Source: an uncultured bacterium
GTDB lineage: Bacteria > Vulcanimicrobiota > Xenobia > Xenobiales > Xenobiaceae
DNA length: 34,925 bases
Direction: 5' to 3'
NCBI GenBank assembly: GCA_934636825.1
Contig: CAKUBG010000027.1
Coordinates: 1-34,925 of the forward strand
Part shown: piece after piece, positions 15,449 to 23,541 of the stretch
Layout of the letters: each line of letters starts with the position of its first letter
How positions within the stretch are numbered: the first letter of the stretch is position 1
Notes under the pieces: generated by a model
Told to the model about the DNA's origin: nothing
The model's database searches: none
The model's input: only the letters and a program-made list of their open reading frames with translations
Made by a program: the position numbers and the translations under genes

Positions 15449-16924
15449 TTAATTATCCAGTTTTTGCTTAAAAGCTAAAAACCACATTAAATCGGGATAT
15501 ATTTTTTTATAAAATTTGCACATAGGATCTAAGCCTAAAATGTGTCCAGTTTGGGCTAAAGCCCTGTGGGTGCAGCCGCCTCCACATTGGGCACGTAACC
15601 AACAACGTTTGCAATTGGGGATAGTATTTACGCTGCGATTGAGTAAATAACGCAATTGATTATTGCTGTTAGCCAGGTGAGCCAAATTGCCCAGATTGTC
15701 CAAATGGCCCAAGCACATGGCTTCTTGGGTGGCTGGCTCGTATTCTTCGCAAGCATAAATAAGGCCTCGACTGTCTAAAGCCAAAATGCTAGTGCCCAAA
15801 CCGCAAGGGGAGCGTAGACACATATGCTCTTGACGGAAATCGACCAAGCCGCGCAATCTGTTCTGAAAGTCTGAAACGGTAACGCTGTGACCGCATTCTT
15901 TAGAAAGAAGCTCTGTTTCCAACACAGCCTTTATGTAAGCTTGGTGCATTTTATCCAAGCCGTCTGAAGTTTGCGTAAAGTGGTCGCGCCCTCGTCCTAT
16001 AGGGCAACAAATATTGAAACCGATATTGAAGGCTTGCAATTCTCTGACAAAATAACGCAAAGCTTCCAACATTTGTTCGGGCGCCGTAATTACGGCTAAA
16101 GGAGAGACAGCTAGACCGTGACGTCTGGCTTGGATAAAACTTTGCGCGGCTTGCTTATGGGTTGGCTGGCCGTTAGAGGTGCGGCGGTATTTGTCGTGCC
16201 AAGTGGCCGGCCCATCTAAAGAGACACCTACGCCTACTCTGTAGTCGCGCAAGAAGTCGAGCTTATTGTCATCAAAATGCAGGCCGTTCGTTTGTAGAGA
16301 AAAATGCAATTCTTTGCGATAACGGCGAGCTATGGGCAGAGAGTGTTCGATAATGTGCTGTATTTGAGCAAAAGCCAACATTGGCTCGCCGCCCATAAAG
16401 CCTATTTGTAAAATCGGCGAATTAAAGTCGCGGCAAGCTTTTTCAATAAAGCGGCAAGCTAAATTCGCCGATAAAAATTGTTCTGGGGCTGACGAATCGG
16501 AACGGCCTGAAGCATTGTAACAATAAGCGCAACGCAAACTACACGCGCTTGTCATGTGTAAAGCTAGAAAATGTGCTCCTAAGGTGTTGGCGTCAACTTG
16601 GCGGAAAGCGTCGGCGCATAATCTACCGTTTAAAGTTATAAAGCCTAAATTGTACCAAATTTGCAATTTGTGCTCGAGCACAAACGGTGGCTGCGTGTTA
16701 TTTAAGCTGAGCAATTCCGACCAACTGAGCGGCGTACGCAATTGTCGGAAGAGTATAAGCTCCAGAGGGTCGGCCGCTTTCCAGGAGCCCAACTCAGTAT
16801 GAAAGAGCCAGCCCACGGCTCCGTGAGGATGGCGGCAACCGTTTTGTACGGCCAAAGCGCTCAATTTAAAGCTTTTAAATTGCAAAGCGTGGGCTGTATT
16901 GATGGTGGTCTTGGGGCTAAACAT
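15449..16924 (-). CDS. Radical SAM/SPASM peptide-maturase-like protein 2
   Basis: This 491-residue paralogue of the next gene has its cluster cysteines at 128, 132 and 135 (TSACSLRCAYCYNASG), then GFMGGEPMLAFAQI and VSLDGPATWHDKYRR. The SPASM cysteines align with its partner: LRSPCGLG, YACEEYE, MCLGHLD, IPNCKRCWLRAQCGGGC and DPMCKFYKK. Residues about 55-100 (LFRQLRTPLSWSELL to LGFITLNGR) look like a small winged-helix unit, a possible RRE-like recognition domain. The two paralogues probably arose by tandem duplication and may act on the same substrate in sequence or as a heterodimer. The gene starts 32 bases after the J-domain gene. Confidence 0.88.
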   Translation of the reverse strand: MFSPKTTINTAHALQFKSFKLSALAVQNGCRHPHGAVGWLFHTELGSWKAADPLELILFRQLRTPLSWSELLSLNNTQPPFVLEHKLQIWYNLGFITLNGRLCADAFRQVDANTLGAHFLALHMTSACSLRCAYCYNASGRSDSSAPEQFLSANLACRFIEKACRDFNSPILQIGFMGGEPMLAFAQIQHIIEHSLPIARRYRKELHFSLQTNGLHFDDNKLDFLRDYRVGVGVSLDGPATWHDKYRRTSNGQPTHKQAAQSFIQARRHGLAVSPLAVITAPEQMLEALRYFVRELQAFNIGFNICCPIGRGRDHFTQTSDGLDKMHQAYIKAVLETELLSKECGHSVTVSDFQNRLRGLVDFRQEHMCLRSPCGLGTSILALDSRGLIYACEEYEPATQEAMCLGHLDNLGNLAHLANSNNQLRYLLNRSVNTIPNCKRCWLRAQCGGGCTHRALAQTGHILGLDPMCKFYKKIYPDLMWFLAFKQKLDN

Positions 16925-16956
16925 CTGTGGCGGCCGAGCCGTTTAGGCTTGCTTTT

Positions 16957-17571
16957 TTATTGCAAGATAGAAAGAAAACGTTGGCTGTGTTTGTCATTGG
17001 GCCTGAGCTGTAAACAAGTTTGCAAAGCTTGTTTGGCTTCCTCAAACTTGCCGAGTTTGTAGCACATAATGGCTAAATCGTAACAAATTTCCAGCGACTC
17101 CGGATCGGCAGCTAGGGCTTGTTGCAATTGTAAACGACACTCTTCACGCAATTCCGGCTGCTCGGCCATACCCATTACCATAGCCAGTATGCCTCTAGCT
17201 CTGGCACTGTCGCGCTTAGGAGCGGGCTTCTTGCCGAAAAAGGCCATAAGTTTTTGCCAGAAAGTAGGCTTAGGTTGGTGCTTTTTAAGTTCGGCTGAGC
17301 TCATAACCATAGCTTCTACGTCGACGTCACCGTCGAAGTCTTTGGGCACGCGCATCTTAAATAGGCCGGCGTTATCGTATTCGTGGCGCAACTTGGGATC
17401 GGAAAGCACTTCGTAAGCTTTTGTAATAGCTACCATCATCTCCTGAGCTTTCTCGGGATCTCCTTCATAAATGTCAGGATGGTAAATTTTTGAGAGTTTG
17501 CGATATGCACTTTTTATCATATCCGTATTGGCACTGGGGCTTACTCCAAGAACTAAATAATGATCGCGCAT
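16957..17571 (-). CDS. J-domain protein with C-terminal TPR repeats
   Basis: Residues 1-68 are a J-domain with the invariant His31-Pro32-Asp33 between helices II and III (YRKLSKIYHPDIYEGDP) and the closing YEVLSDPKLRHEYD. J-domains stimulate the ATPase of DnaK-type chaperones. The protein lacks the Gly/Phe and zinc-finger regions of full DnaJ. Residues about 140-200 form TPR-like helices (ESLEICYDLAIMCYKLGKFE, then ALQTCLQLRPND). It is thus a specialised co-chaperone, not DnaJ itself. AAGGAG sits eight bases before the ATG. It heads the operon with the two SPASM enzymes, which suggests it delivers clients to DnaK during their folding or cluster loading; that link is inference. Confidence 0.88.
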   Translation of the reverse strand: MRDHYLVLGVSPSANTDMIKSAYRKLSKIYHPDIYEGDPEKAQEMMVAITKAYEVLSDPKLRHEYDNAGLFKMRVPKDFDGDVDVEAMVMSSAELKKHQPKPTFWQKLMAFFGKKPAPKRDSARARGILAMVMGMAEQPELREECRLQLQQALAADPESLEICYDLAIMCYKLGKFEEAKQALQTCLQLRPNDKHSQRFLSILQ

Positions 17572-17922
17572 GTCAAACTCTCCTTAACTGTTTCTAAATT
17601 GTGGCAAAAGTGCCGAAAAATGCGGCTCATTTACTGTTAATTTTGGGCGGCGCCTTTCCATAGCAGAATGGCCGTTCCCTTTTTAGTATAACTTTTTATA
17701 TAGTTTTTCCAATAGGTCAATAATAAGCTCTTTAGTCAATATCGTATGGCTACAGTTGTTAGCCAGGATTTTTATGGACGGCGGCGTAAAAAGTCGGTTT
17801 GAAGGGCTGCCAGAATGCAGCTTCTCCGCAGAGAGCGCCTTTAGTTGCAGCGGTACTGAGGCGGTTTGCTGTGAAAAATAACATAATTGTGAAAATAGTG
17901 TTAGTTGGTATTGGAGTTTTAT
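17572..17922. other. Divergent intergenic region between J-domain operon and pheS
   Basis: This 351-base gap must hold the promoters for both the leftward J-domain/SPASM operon and pheST. The left part is AT-rich near 17680-17745 and has several -10-like TATA sequences, but none has a convincing -35 at 17 bases. The right part is GC-richer, with possible hairpins (GAAG-GG-CTGC with GCAG-CTTC at 17801-17824, and CCGC with GCGG at 17826-17853). I see no T-box signature (no TGGNACCGCG) and no terminator-like T run, so a standard phenylalanine attenuator is not supported. Confidence 0.5.
17774..17881 (+). CDS. Candidate 35-residue cysteine-containing small protein
   Basis: An ATG at 17774 opens a 35-codon frame ending at TAA 17879-17881, 41 bases before the pheS start. 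It has AGGA six bases upstream, a better ribosome binding site than several certain genes here. The peptide has four cysteines (Cys15, Cys25, and the pair Cys32-Cys33), three phenylalanines and a Ser/Glu/Gly-rich background. It could be a leader peptide for pheST, a stand-alone small protein, or a precursor for the SPASM enzymes encoded just to the left. It may also be a chance frame: the underlying DNA has hairpin potential. Expression evidence is absent. Confidence 0.3.
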   Translation: MDGGVKSRFEGLPECSFSAESAFSCSGTEAVCCEK

Positions 17923-18951
17923 ATGTCTACTCTTGAACAGTTAACTCAGCTTAGAACTTTAGCTGAACAGAAGATTGCCGAAGCTTCTAATCAGCAAGCT
18001 ATCGATGAGCTTTGGACTAAAATTTTTGGCCGTAAAGGTGGCGAATTGACTACCATTCTGCGCGGTGTTAAGGATATTCCCGCGGAAGAGCGCCCCGAAT
18101 TCGGTCGTGTTGCCAACGAAGTAAAAGCCGCTATAGAAAAAGCTTTTGCCGATCGTCGCGAGAGCCTCTATCAGGAAGAAATTACCCAAAAATTAAACGC
18201 TGAGCGTCTCGATGTTACTTTGCCCGGTCGCTGGGCTGAGCCTGGACGCATCCATTTATTGAGCGCTACTTTGCGCCGCATTAAAGAAATTTTTAAGGGC
18301 TTAGGCTACAGCGTTATGTCCGGCCCCGAAGTTGAGACCGACTATTACAACTTCGAAGCTTTAAACATTCCCGCCAATCACCCCAGTCGTGAAATGTGGG
18401 ACTCTTTCTTCTTGCGCGAAGGTTTGCTTATGCGCAGTCACACTTCTCCCAACCAAGTTCGCGTTATGGAAAAACAAGAGCCGCCGGTGCGTGTTATTTG
18501 CCCTGGCAAATGCTATCGTCGCGACGCCGTTGACGCCACTCACTTCTGGGAGTTCCACCAGGTAGAAGGTCTCTTGGTAGACGAGAAGGTCACTTTCTCC
18601 GACTTAAAAGGCACATTAGAACTGTTTGCCAAGGGCATGTTCGGTTCTCGCCGCAAAGCTCGTTTCAATCCCTCTTATTTCCCCTTCACCGAACCTTCTG
18701 CCGAGGTAATGGTAGATTGCTTCGTTTGTGATGGTAAGGGCTGTCGTGTTTGTAAGAACAGCGGCTGGATCGAAATTATGGGCGCCGGTATGGTACATCC
18801 TCGCGTACTTAAAGGCGTTGGTTACGATCCCGAGCGTTATACCGGTTTCGCTTTCGGTATGGGGGTAGAACGTATTGCCATGCTCAGCTGTGCTATTGAT
18901 GATATTCGTCAATTCTACGAGGACGATTTGCGCTTCTTGCGTCAGTTCTAA
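17923..18951 (+). CDS. pheS: Phenylalanine--tRNA ligase alpha subunit
   Basis: The 342-residue protein is the catalytic alpha subunit of bacterial (alpha-beta)2 PheRS, which charges tRNA-Phe. An N-terminal coiled coil for tRNA binding (about 1-90) is followed by class II synthetase motifs: motif 2 around FWEFHQVEGLLVD and motif 3 in GFAFGMGVERIAML. The Cys-containing loop FVCDGKGCRVCKNSGWIEIMG is the usual bacterial insertion before the GMVHPRVL stretch. Length agrees with the family. ATG 17923 is chosen because GGAG lies six bases upstream; an in-frame TTG at 17905 is unlikely. It is followed by pheT after 59 bases. Confidence 0.97.
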   Translation: MSTLEQLTQLRTLAEQKIAEASNQQAIDELWTKIFGRKGGELTTILRGVKDIPAEERPEFGRVANEVKAAIEKAFADRRESLYQEEITQKLNAERLDVTLPGRWAEPGRIHLLSATLRRIKEIFKGLGYSVMSGPEVETDYYNFEALNIPANHPSREMWDSFFLREGLLMRSHTSPNQVRVMEKQEPPVRVICPGKCYRRDAVDATHFWEFHQVEGLLVDEKVTFSDLKGTLELFAKGMFGSRRKARFNPSYFPFTEPSAEVMVDCFVCDGKGCRVCKNSGWIEIMGAGMVHPRVLKGVGYDPERYTGFAFGMGVERIAMLSCAIDDIRQFYEDDLRFLRQF

Positions 18952-19010
18952 TCAAAAGTTGAGCTGTAAACAATAACGGCGGGGGGAGAGTTTTTTAAAC
19001 GAGGAAAAAA

Positions 19011-21377
19011 ATGAGAGTTCCTTTTTGTTGGTTAAAAGATTACGTAGAATTACATGAATCTGCCGAAGAAGTAGCCGAAATTTTGCAATCCGTAGGTGTA
19101 CCGGTAGAAAATATCGAGTATGAAGGCGCCCAGGTGAGCAATGTAGTTACTTGCCGCATTGAAAAGATCGAGCCCCATCCCGATGCCGAACGTTTGCGCG
19201 TTTGCTCCGTCAATATTGGCAATTCCACTATCCAAATCGTCACTGCAGCTACCAATGTCTATGAAGGCATGATTACTGCCGTAGCTTTGCATGGTTCCGT
19301 TTTAGCCGATGGTACCAAGATTAAAAAAGGCAAGTTGCGTGGTGTCGTTTCCGAAGGTATGTTCTGTGGCGCCGAAGAGGTAGGACTCAACATTGAATTC
19401 CTTCCTGAAGAAAAGCGTGTTGATGGCGTGTTGGATCTCGATAGCCATACCGAAGTAGGCATTCCTATTCAGAAGGCCGTGCCTATCATTGAAGCTGTTT
19501 TGATTGTTGAATCTTTCGCCAATCGTGCCGATCAGCTCAGCATTTTGGGTGTCGCTCGCGAATTAGCTGCCAAGTTGCGTCGTCCTTTGCTCTTGCCTCC
19601 CACTATGCAAGACTTCAAGCCTGAAATTATCAATGCCGAGGGTGAAGATTTAGTTACTATTGAAGATTACCAAGCTTGCCCTCGCTTTATGGCTCGCTTA
19701 ATCGACAATGTAAAAATTGCTCCTTCTCCTATGTGGATGGCCCATCGCCTGGAATTGGCTGGCATGCGTCCTATCAACAATGTAGTTGATATTACCAACT
19801 ATGTAATGTTGGAGACTGGACAACCTTTACATGCTTATGATCGTCGTCACTTGGCTGGCGGACGCATTATTGTCCGTAAAGCTAAGCCCGAAGAGACTTT
19901 GACTACTTTGGACGGAACTGAGCAAAAATTGCCTTCTACCGCTATAGTTATTGCTGATGCCGAAAAAGGTATCGGTGTAGCTGGTGTAATGGGTGGTTTA
20001 AATACCGAAGTAGAAGAAGATACTGCCGAGTTGCTTTTAGAGTCAGCCGCTTTTGATAATGGCGATGTGCGCCGCACTTCTTTGCGTTTAGGTTTGCGCA
20101 CCGAAGCTTCCAAGCGTTTTGAAAAAGGCATCGATATTGAGCGCGTTATTTTCGGAAGTCAGCGTGCCGCCTATTTGCTGGGCGAATTGGCTGGCCAGGT
20201 TCAACCCAAGATCGTGGTTAAGAGCATTGCTACTCCCGAACCTACTGCCATCACTTTGCGTTTACATACTATCAAGCGTGTTTTAGGCGTTGAATTCCCC
20301 ATTGAGCAAATCAGCGAAATTCTCAAGTCTTTGGAGTTTGGTGTAGAAGTTATCGACGACAAGTCCTTAAAAGTGACTGTGCCTAGCTTCCGTATCGACA
20401 TCCCTGAAGAAATTGACTTAGTGGAAGAAATTGCTCGTCACGCCGGTTACGACAACTTGCCCAATACTGTGCCTGAAGTCAGCCAAGGCAGCGTAGTTTT
20501 CCACAATGACGCCAATGAAGAGTTCTTCCGCGATATGGCTGTGCGCTTAGGTTTGAGTGAAATTATCACTCCTTCCTTGTACAGTGTCGATATGATGAAG
20601 AAATATCGTATCGAAGATGATGCCGCTCAAATTATGAATCCTTTAAGCGAAGATCAGCGCGTGTTGCGTACTCGTCTTTTCCCCTTCATGACCAATGTGG
20701 TAATTCGCAATTTGCGTTTGCGCAATAACGACTTGCGCTTATTTGAAATTAGCCACGTTTATGAAAAAGACGGCGACGGCGTCAAAGAACCTATGCGTAT
20801 GGGCATCGCTTTGAGTTTCGAGGGTGCCGATTTCTTCAATGTTAAAGGCATTGTCGAATATTTAGCCGCTGCTTTGGGCGTAGAGCTTACTTACAAGAGC
20901 GCCGAGTTGCCTTGGGTTCATTCCGGTTGCTGCGCTTCCGTTTGCTTAGACAAGAAAGAAGTAGGCTGGATTGGCGCCATTCATCCCGTTTTGGCTAAAG
21001 AGCTTGATATTGAGCAGCCGCTTATTTGGGCCGAACTCGATATCGATGCTTTAGGAGCAGCTAAAAAGCTTTCTCAATATGTAAAGGCTTCTCGCTATCC
21101 TTCCGTAGAGCGCGACTTGGCTTTAGTGATGGCTGAAAATATTACTGCCGGCGAAGTTTGTGCTCGCTTCAAGCAAGTTGGTGGCGCTTTAGTTTCACAG
21201 GTAGAATGTTTCGACGTTTATACCGGTTCGCATATTGCCGCCGGTTACAAGAGCATGGCTTTCCGCTTTACTTTACAATCTATGGAAAAGACTCTTACCG
21301 ACGACGATATTTCTAAGCTTATGACCAAAATGCAAAAGATCGCCGAGCGTGAGTTTAAAGCCAGCATTCGTGAGTAG
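19011..21377 (+). CDS. pheT: Phenylalanine--tRNA ligase beta subunit
   Basis: The 788-residue protein has the standard bacterial PheT order: start MRVPFCWLKDYVEL, an EMAP-II-like tRNA-binding domain (about 40-150, with KKGKLRGVVSEGMFCGAEE), B3/B4 editing domain, B5 domain (with TVPSFRIDIPEEIDLVEEIA), a catalytic-like core, and a C-terminal anticodon-binding FDX-ACB domain opening YPSVERDLALVM. The B3/B4 region hydrolyses mischarged Tyr-tRNA-Phe. Length is normal (about 790). AGGAAAAAA stands right before the ATG. Together with pheS it forms one transcription unit, closed by the terminator at 21450. Confidence 0.97.
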   Translation: MRVPFCWLKDYVELHESAEEVAEILQSVGVPVENIEYEGAQVSNVVTCRIEKIEPHPDAERLRVCSVNIGNSTIQIVTAATNVYEGMITAVALHGSVLADGTKIKKGKLRGVVSEGMFCGAEEVGLNIEFLPEEKRVDGVLDLDSHTEVGIPIQKAVPIIEAVLIVESFANRADQLSILGVARELAAKLRRPLLLPPTMQDFKPEIINAEGEDLVTIEDYQACPRFMARLIDNVKIAPSPMWMAHRLELAGMRPINNVVDITNYVMLETGQPLHAYDRRHLAGGRIIVRKAKPEETLTTLDGTEQKLPSTAIVIADAEKGIGVAGVMGGLNTEVEEDTAELLLESAAFDNGDVRRTSLRLGLRTEASKRFEKGIDIERVIFGSQRAAYLLGELAGQVQPKIVVKSIATPEPTAITLRLHTIKRVLGVEFPIEQISEILKSLEFGVEVIDDKSLKVTVPSFRIDIPEEIDLVEEIARHAGYDNLPNTVPEVSQGSVVFHNDANEEFFRDMAVRLGLSEIITPSLYSVDMMKKYRIEDDAAQIMNPLSEDQRVLRTRLFPFMTNVVIRNLRLRNNDLRLFEISHVYEKDGDGVKEPMRMGIALSFEGADFFNVKGIVEYLAAALGVELTYKSAELPWVHSGCCASVCLDKKEVGWIGAIHPVLAKELDIEQPLIWAELDIDALGAAKKLSQYVKASRYPSVERDLALVMAENITAGEVCARFKQVGGALVSQVECFDVYTGSHIAAGYKSMAFRFTLQSMEKTLTDDDISKLMTKMQKIAEREFKASIRE

Positions 21378-21449
21378 TTCGGTTAAATAGGACTTTTTGT
21401 TAGTTGTTTTTATTGATGATTGGCAAAAAAGTTCGCTTGCCCAAAATGA

Positions 21450-21492
21450 GGGCAGAGCCTGCCTGAAGAGGAGAGGTTCTGCCCTTTTTTTT
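21450..21492 (+). terminator. Intrinsic terminator of pheST
   Basis: GGGCAGAGCC (21450-21459) pairs with GGTTCTGCCC (21475-21484), with one mismatch or wobble, followed by eight T residues. It ends the pheST transcript 73 bases after the stop. Confidence 0.88.
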
Positions 21493-21564
21493 GAGTTTAG
21501 CAAAATTTCACTAAGGCATGGCGAATAATACGATAAGTAGGCAGTGTGCCGACAAGAAAGGGCG

Positions 21565-22539
21565 ATGGTTCCAACAATAATGGGAAGAAAATTTGCTTAT
21601 ATATTGAGTGGCTTTTTATTGGCAATGCTTTGCTTATGTAATGCTGTTTGGGCTTTGCCTGGTGGTAAAGATTGGAGAAGCTGGGCCCAGTCCGATTTAG
21701 AGACGTTGCAATTACTGAAGAATCAGCATAATGAAGTTATTAGCAGTGGCCAAGTTATCAAAGATTTTTCTCAGGGACGTTTGAGTCAAGTTGCAGCCGC
21801 TCAAAGTTTGGAAAAAATATGCGCTTCGGCTTCAGTTAATTTTAGTCGCTTTTTAAAAGTTGATTTTCCTACCGATCAGAATTTAAAAGCTTGCGGTACC
21901 GACTTAATGCGTTCTCAGCTCAAGCAAATTAAAGCGGCCGGCAGTGTGCTTAAAAGAGACAAGATAGAACGTTTAGATTTATTGGCTTTGCAAAATGGTG
22001 AAGCTGGTGTCTATCGTTCGCAAAATCGCTATTTCAGGGCTCGCTGCAAGTCTGTGCGCTTATTGGTGCAAAATATGCAAGCTGCGCAGCAACAAGAAGC
22101 CGCTAAAAGTCGCCGCTTGGCTAAAGCTTCGTCATTTAACTCGTTGCTTATGGCTTATTATCAATACCAGCTCAATTTACTCAATTGGCAACTTGAAGAG
22201 TTGAGCTGCGCCGAGAAATTGACAGCAGCCTTAAATAATTTGTCGCAGGGTAAAAAAGCTAATTGCTCTGCTATTCTCAGTCAAGTTAAAAATTTACGGA
22301 AAAAGTGTGCACAAAGCACTGCTCCTGCCGGAGTTGATAAATTAAAAGAGGCTTATAGCCAAGAACTTAACAGCTTTTCCCGCTTTGCCGAAGCTGTGGC
22401 TATTATTGAAAACGACAAAAGTCCCGATTCGCTCAGTCGCTTATACCGTTGCAGCGCCAATTTGCAAAAAAACAGTAAAGAGTTTGAAAATACTAATATT
22501 GTCGTTTTGCAAAATTGTCTTGACAATGGAAAGAAGTAG
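21565..22539 (+). CDS. Secreted protein of unknown function, paralogue 1
   Basis: I do not recognise a family. The protein (about 324 residues) has a Sec signal peptide: basic start, hydrophobic core LSGFLLAMLCLC, likely cut after AVWA. The mature part is helical, charged and rich in Ser, Lys, Gln and Asn. It shares a clear backbone with the next gene: an L-A-L-Q-N-G-E-A-G-V-Y-R-S-Q-N-R-Y segment and, near residue 210, YQLNLLNWQLEELSCAEKL. Conserved cysteines in this last motif and elsewhere may form disulfides outside the cytoplasm. The start is uncertain: ATG 21565 follows AAAGGG closely, ATG 21580 gives a tidier signal peptide, and GTG 21544 is also open. Confidence 0.7.
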   Translation: MVPTIMGRKFAYILSGFLLAMLCLCNAVWALPGGKDWRSWAQSDLETLQLLKNQHNEVISSGQVIKDFSQGRLSQVAAAQSLEKICASASVNFSRFLKVDFPTDQNLKACGTDLMRSQLKQIKAAGSVLKRDKIERLDLLALQNGEAGVYRSQNRYFRARCKSVRLLVQNMQAAQQQEAAKSRRLAKASSFNSLLMAYYQYQLNLLNWQLEELSCAEKLTAALNNLSQGKKANCSAILSQVKNLRKKCAQSTAPAGVDKLKEAYSQELNSFSRFAEAVAIIENDKSPDSLSRLYRCSANLQKNSKEFENTNIVVLQNCLDNGKK

Positions 22540-22572
22540 TTATAAGTCTGAGGAAAGGCCGGTTGAGATAGG

Positions 22573-23499
22573 TTGAATAAACGTCTTCTTGTTGCTGTTA
22601 GTTGCGCTTTATTGGCAATATTTTGTTGCTGCAATGCAGTTTTGGCTGCCAATGGAAAAAATCAATGGAAAGACAGAGCTAAAGCCGATCATAAGATATT
22701 AATATGGATAGACTCAAGCGATAAGATTATGACTCATTATCTCAGCAGAAAATTTAATGGCTATACCGGAGGATGGCTTAAAAGAGAAGATGTCTCTTGG
22801 TTTATGGATAGTGCTGTTAAAAGCTTAGCAGATGATTGCGATCACATAAAAAAATTGGATATGCCTTTAGATCAGAGTTATAAAGCGAGTGCGGCCAACC
22901 TCAGTGCAGTTTATCGTGATCAAGCTAAAGTTGTAGCTAGGCTTACAAAGACTAAAAAGATTGATCGTTCTGATATTTTGTCTTTGCAACAGAGGAATAC
23001 CTATGTATACCGCGCTCAGGAAAGATATTTGCGCTCACGTCTCAGTTTTATTCGCTCTTTTCTTCCTACTGTAATTGCGGCTAACTCGCGTGGAGCTTGT
23101 GCTGATTTGGTAAATTATTATAGGTACCAGACAAATGTAATAAATTGGCAACTTGAAGAAATTAAGTGCGCTGAAGAATTGAACATAATTCTAAGAGATA
23201 TGGCCCAAGGAAAAATTGTTACTACTGCGCCTCTGTCTGCCAAAGTAAATCTTTTGATAAATAAGTGTGAAAGAACTGTCGCTTCTAAAGAATCGCTGAG
23301 CTTAAAAAAGAATCTTTTACGAGAATTTAGCAGTTTGAACAAAGTGATTGAAAGTGTACAAAGGTGCATTAAAGAGAAAAACAATAACGCCTATAGCATA
23401 CTTGGTAGTGATATAGCTCATTTAGTAGATACTACTCAAGATACAGAACATGATAATATACGCATATTGAACGACAGCATTCGTGCTGTCAAAGATTAA
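22573..23499 (+). CDS. Secreted protein of unknown function, paralogue 2
   Basis: This 308-residue protein starts at TTG 22573 with a signal peptide (NKRLLVAVSCALLAIFCCCN, likely cut after AVLA). It parallels its neighbour over its whole length: SDILSLQQRNTYVYRAQERY matches the upstream segment, and YQTNVINWQLEEIKCAEELN matches the central motif including its cysteine. Two cysteines near residues 93 and 238 also correspond. Identity looks moderate, so the tandem duplication is old. It starts 33 bases after paralogue 1 and 42 bases before the repetitive membrane protein, suggesting an operon. AGGAAAGG and GAGATAGG lie upstream of the TTG. No function can be assigned. Confidence 0.72.
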   Translation: MNKRLLVAVSCALLAIFCCCNAVLAANGKNQWKDRAKADHKILIWIDSSDKIMTHYLSRKFNGYTGGWLKREDVSWFMDSAVKSLADDCDHIKKLDMPLDQSYKASAANLSAVYRDQAKVVARLTKTKKIDRSDILSLQQRNTYVYRAQERYLRSRLSFIRSFLPTVIAANSRGACADLVNYYRYQTNVINWQLEEIKCAEELNIILRDMAQGKIVTTAPLSAKVNLLINKCERTVASKESLSLKKNLLREFSSLNKVIESVQRCIKEKNNNAYSILGSDIAHLVDTTQDTEHDNIRILNDSIRAVKD

Positions 23500-23541
23500 A
23501 AAAAGTAAATTTTGCTTAGGAAATGGGCAGGCTAAAAAAAC

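Noticed and set aside
17820..17922. T-box riboswitch before pheS
   Set aside because: The TGGNACCGCG antiterminator signature and a terminator T run are both absent; GCGGTACTGAGGCGG is only a partial look-alike.
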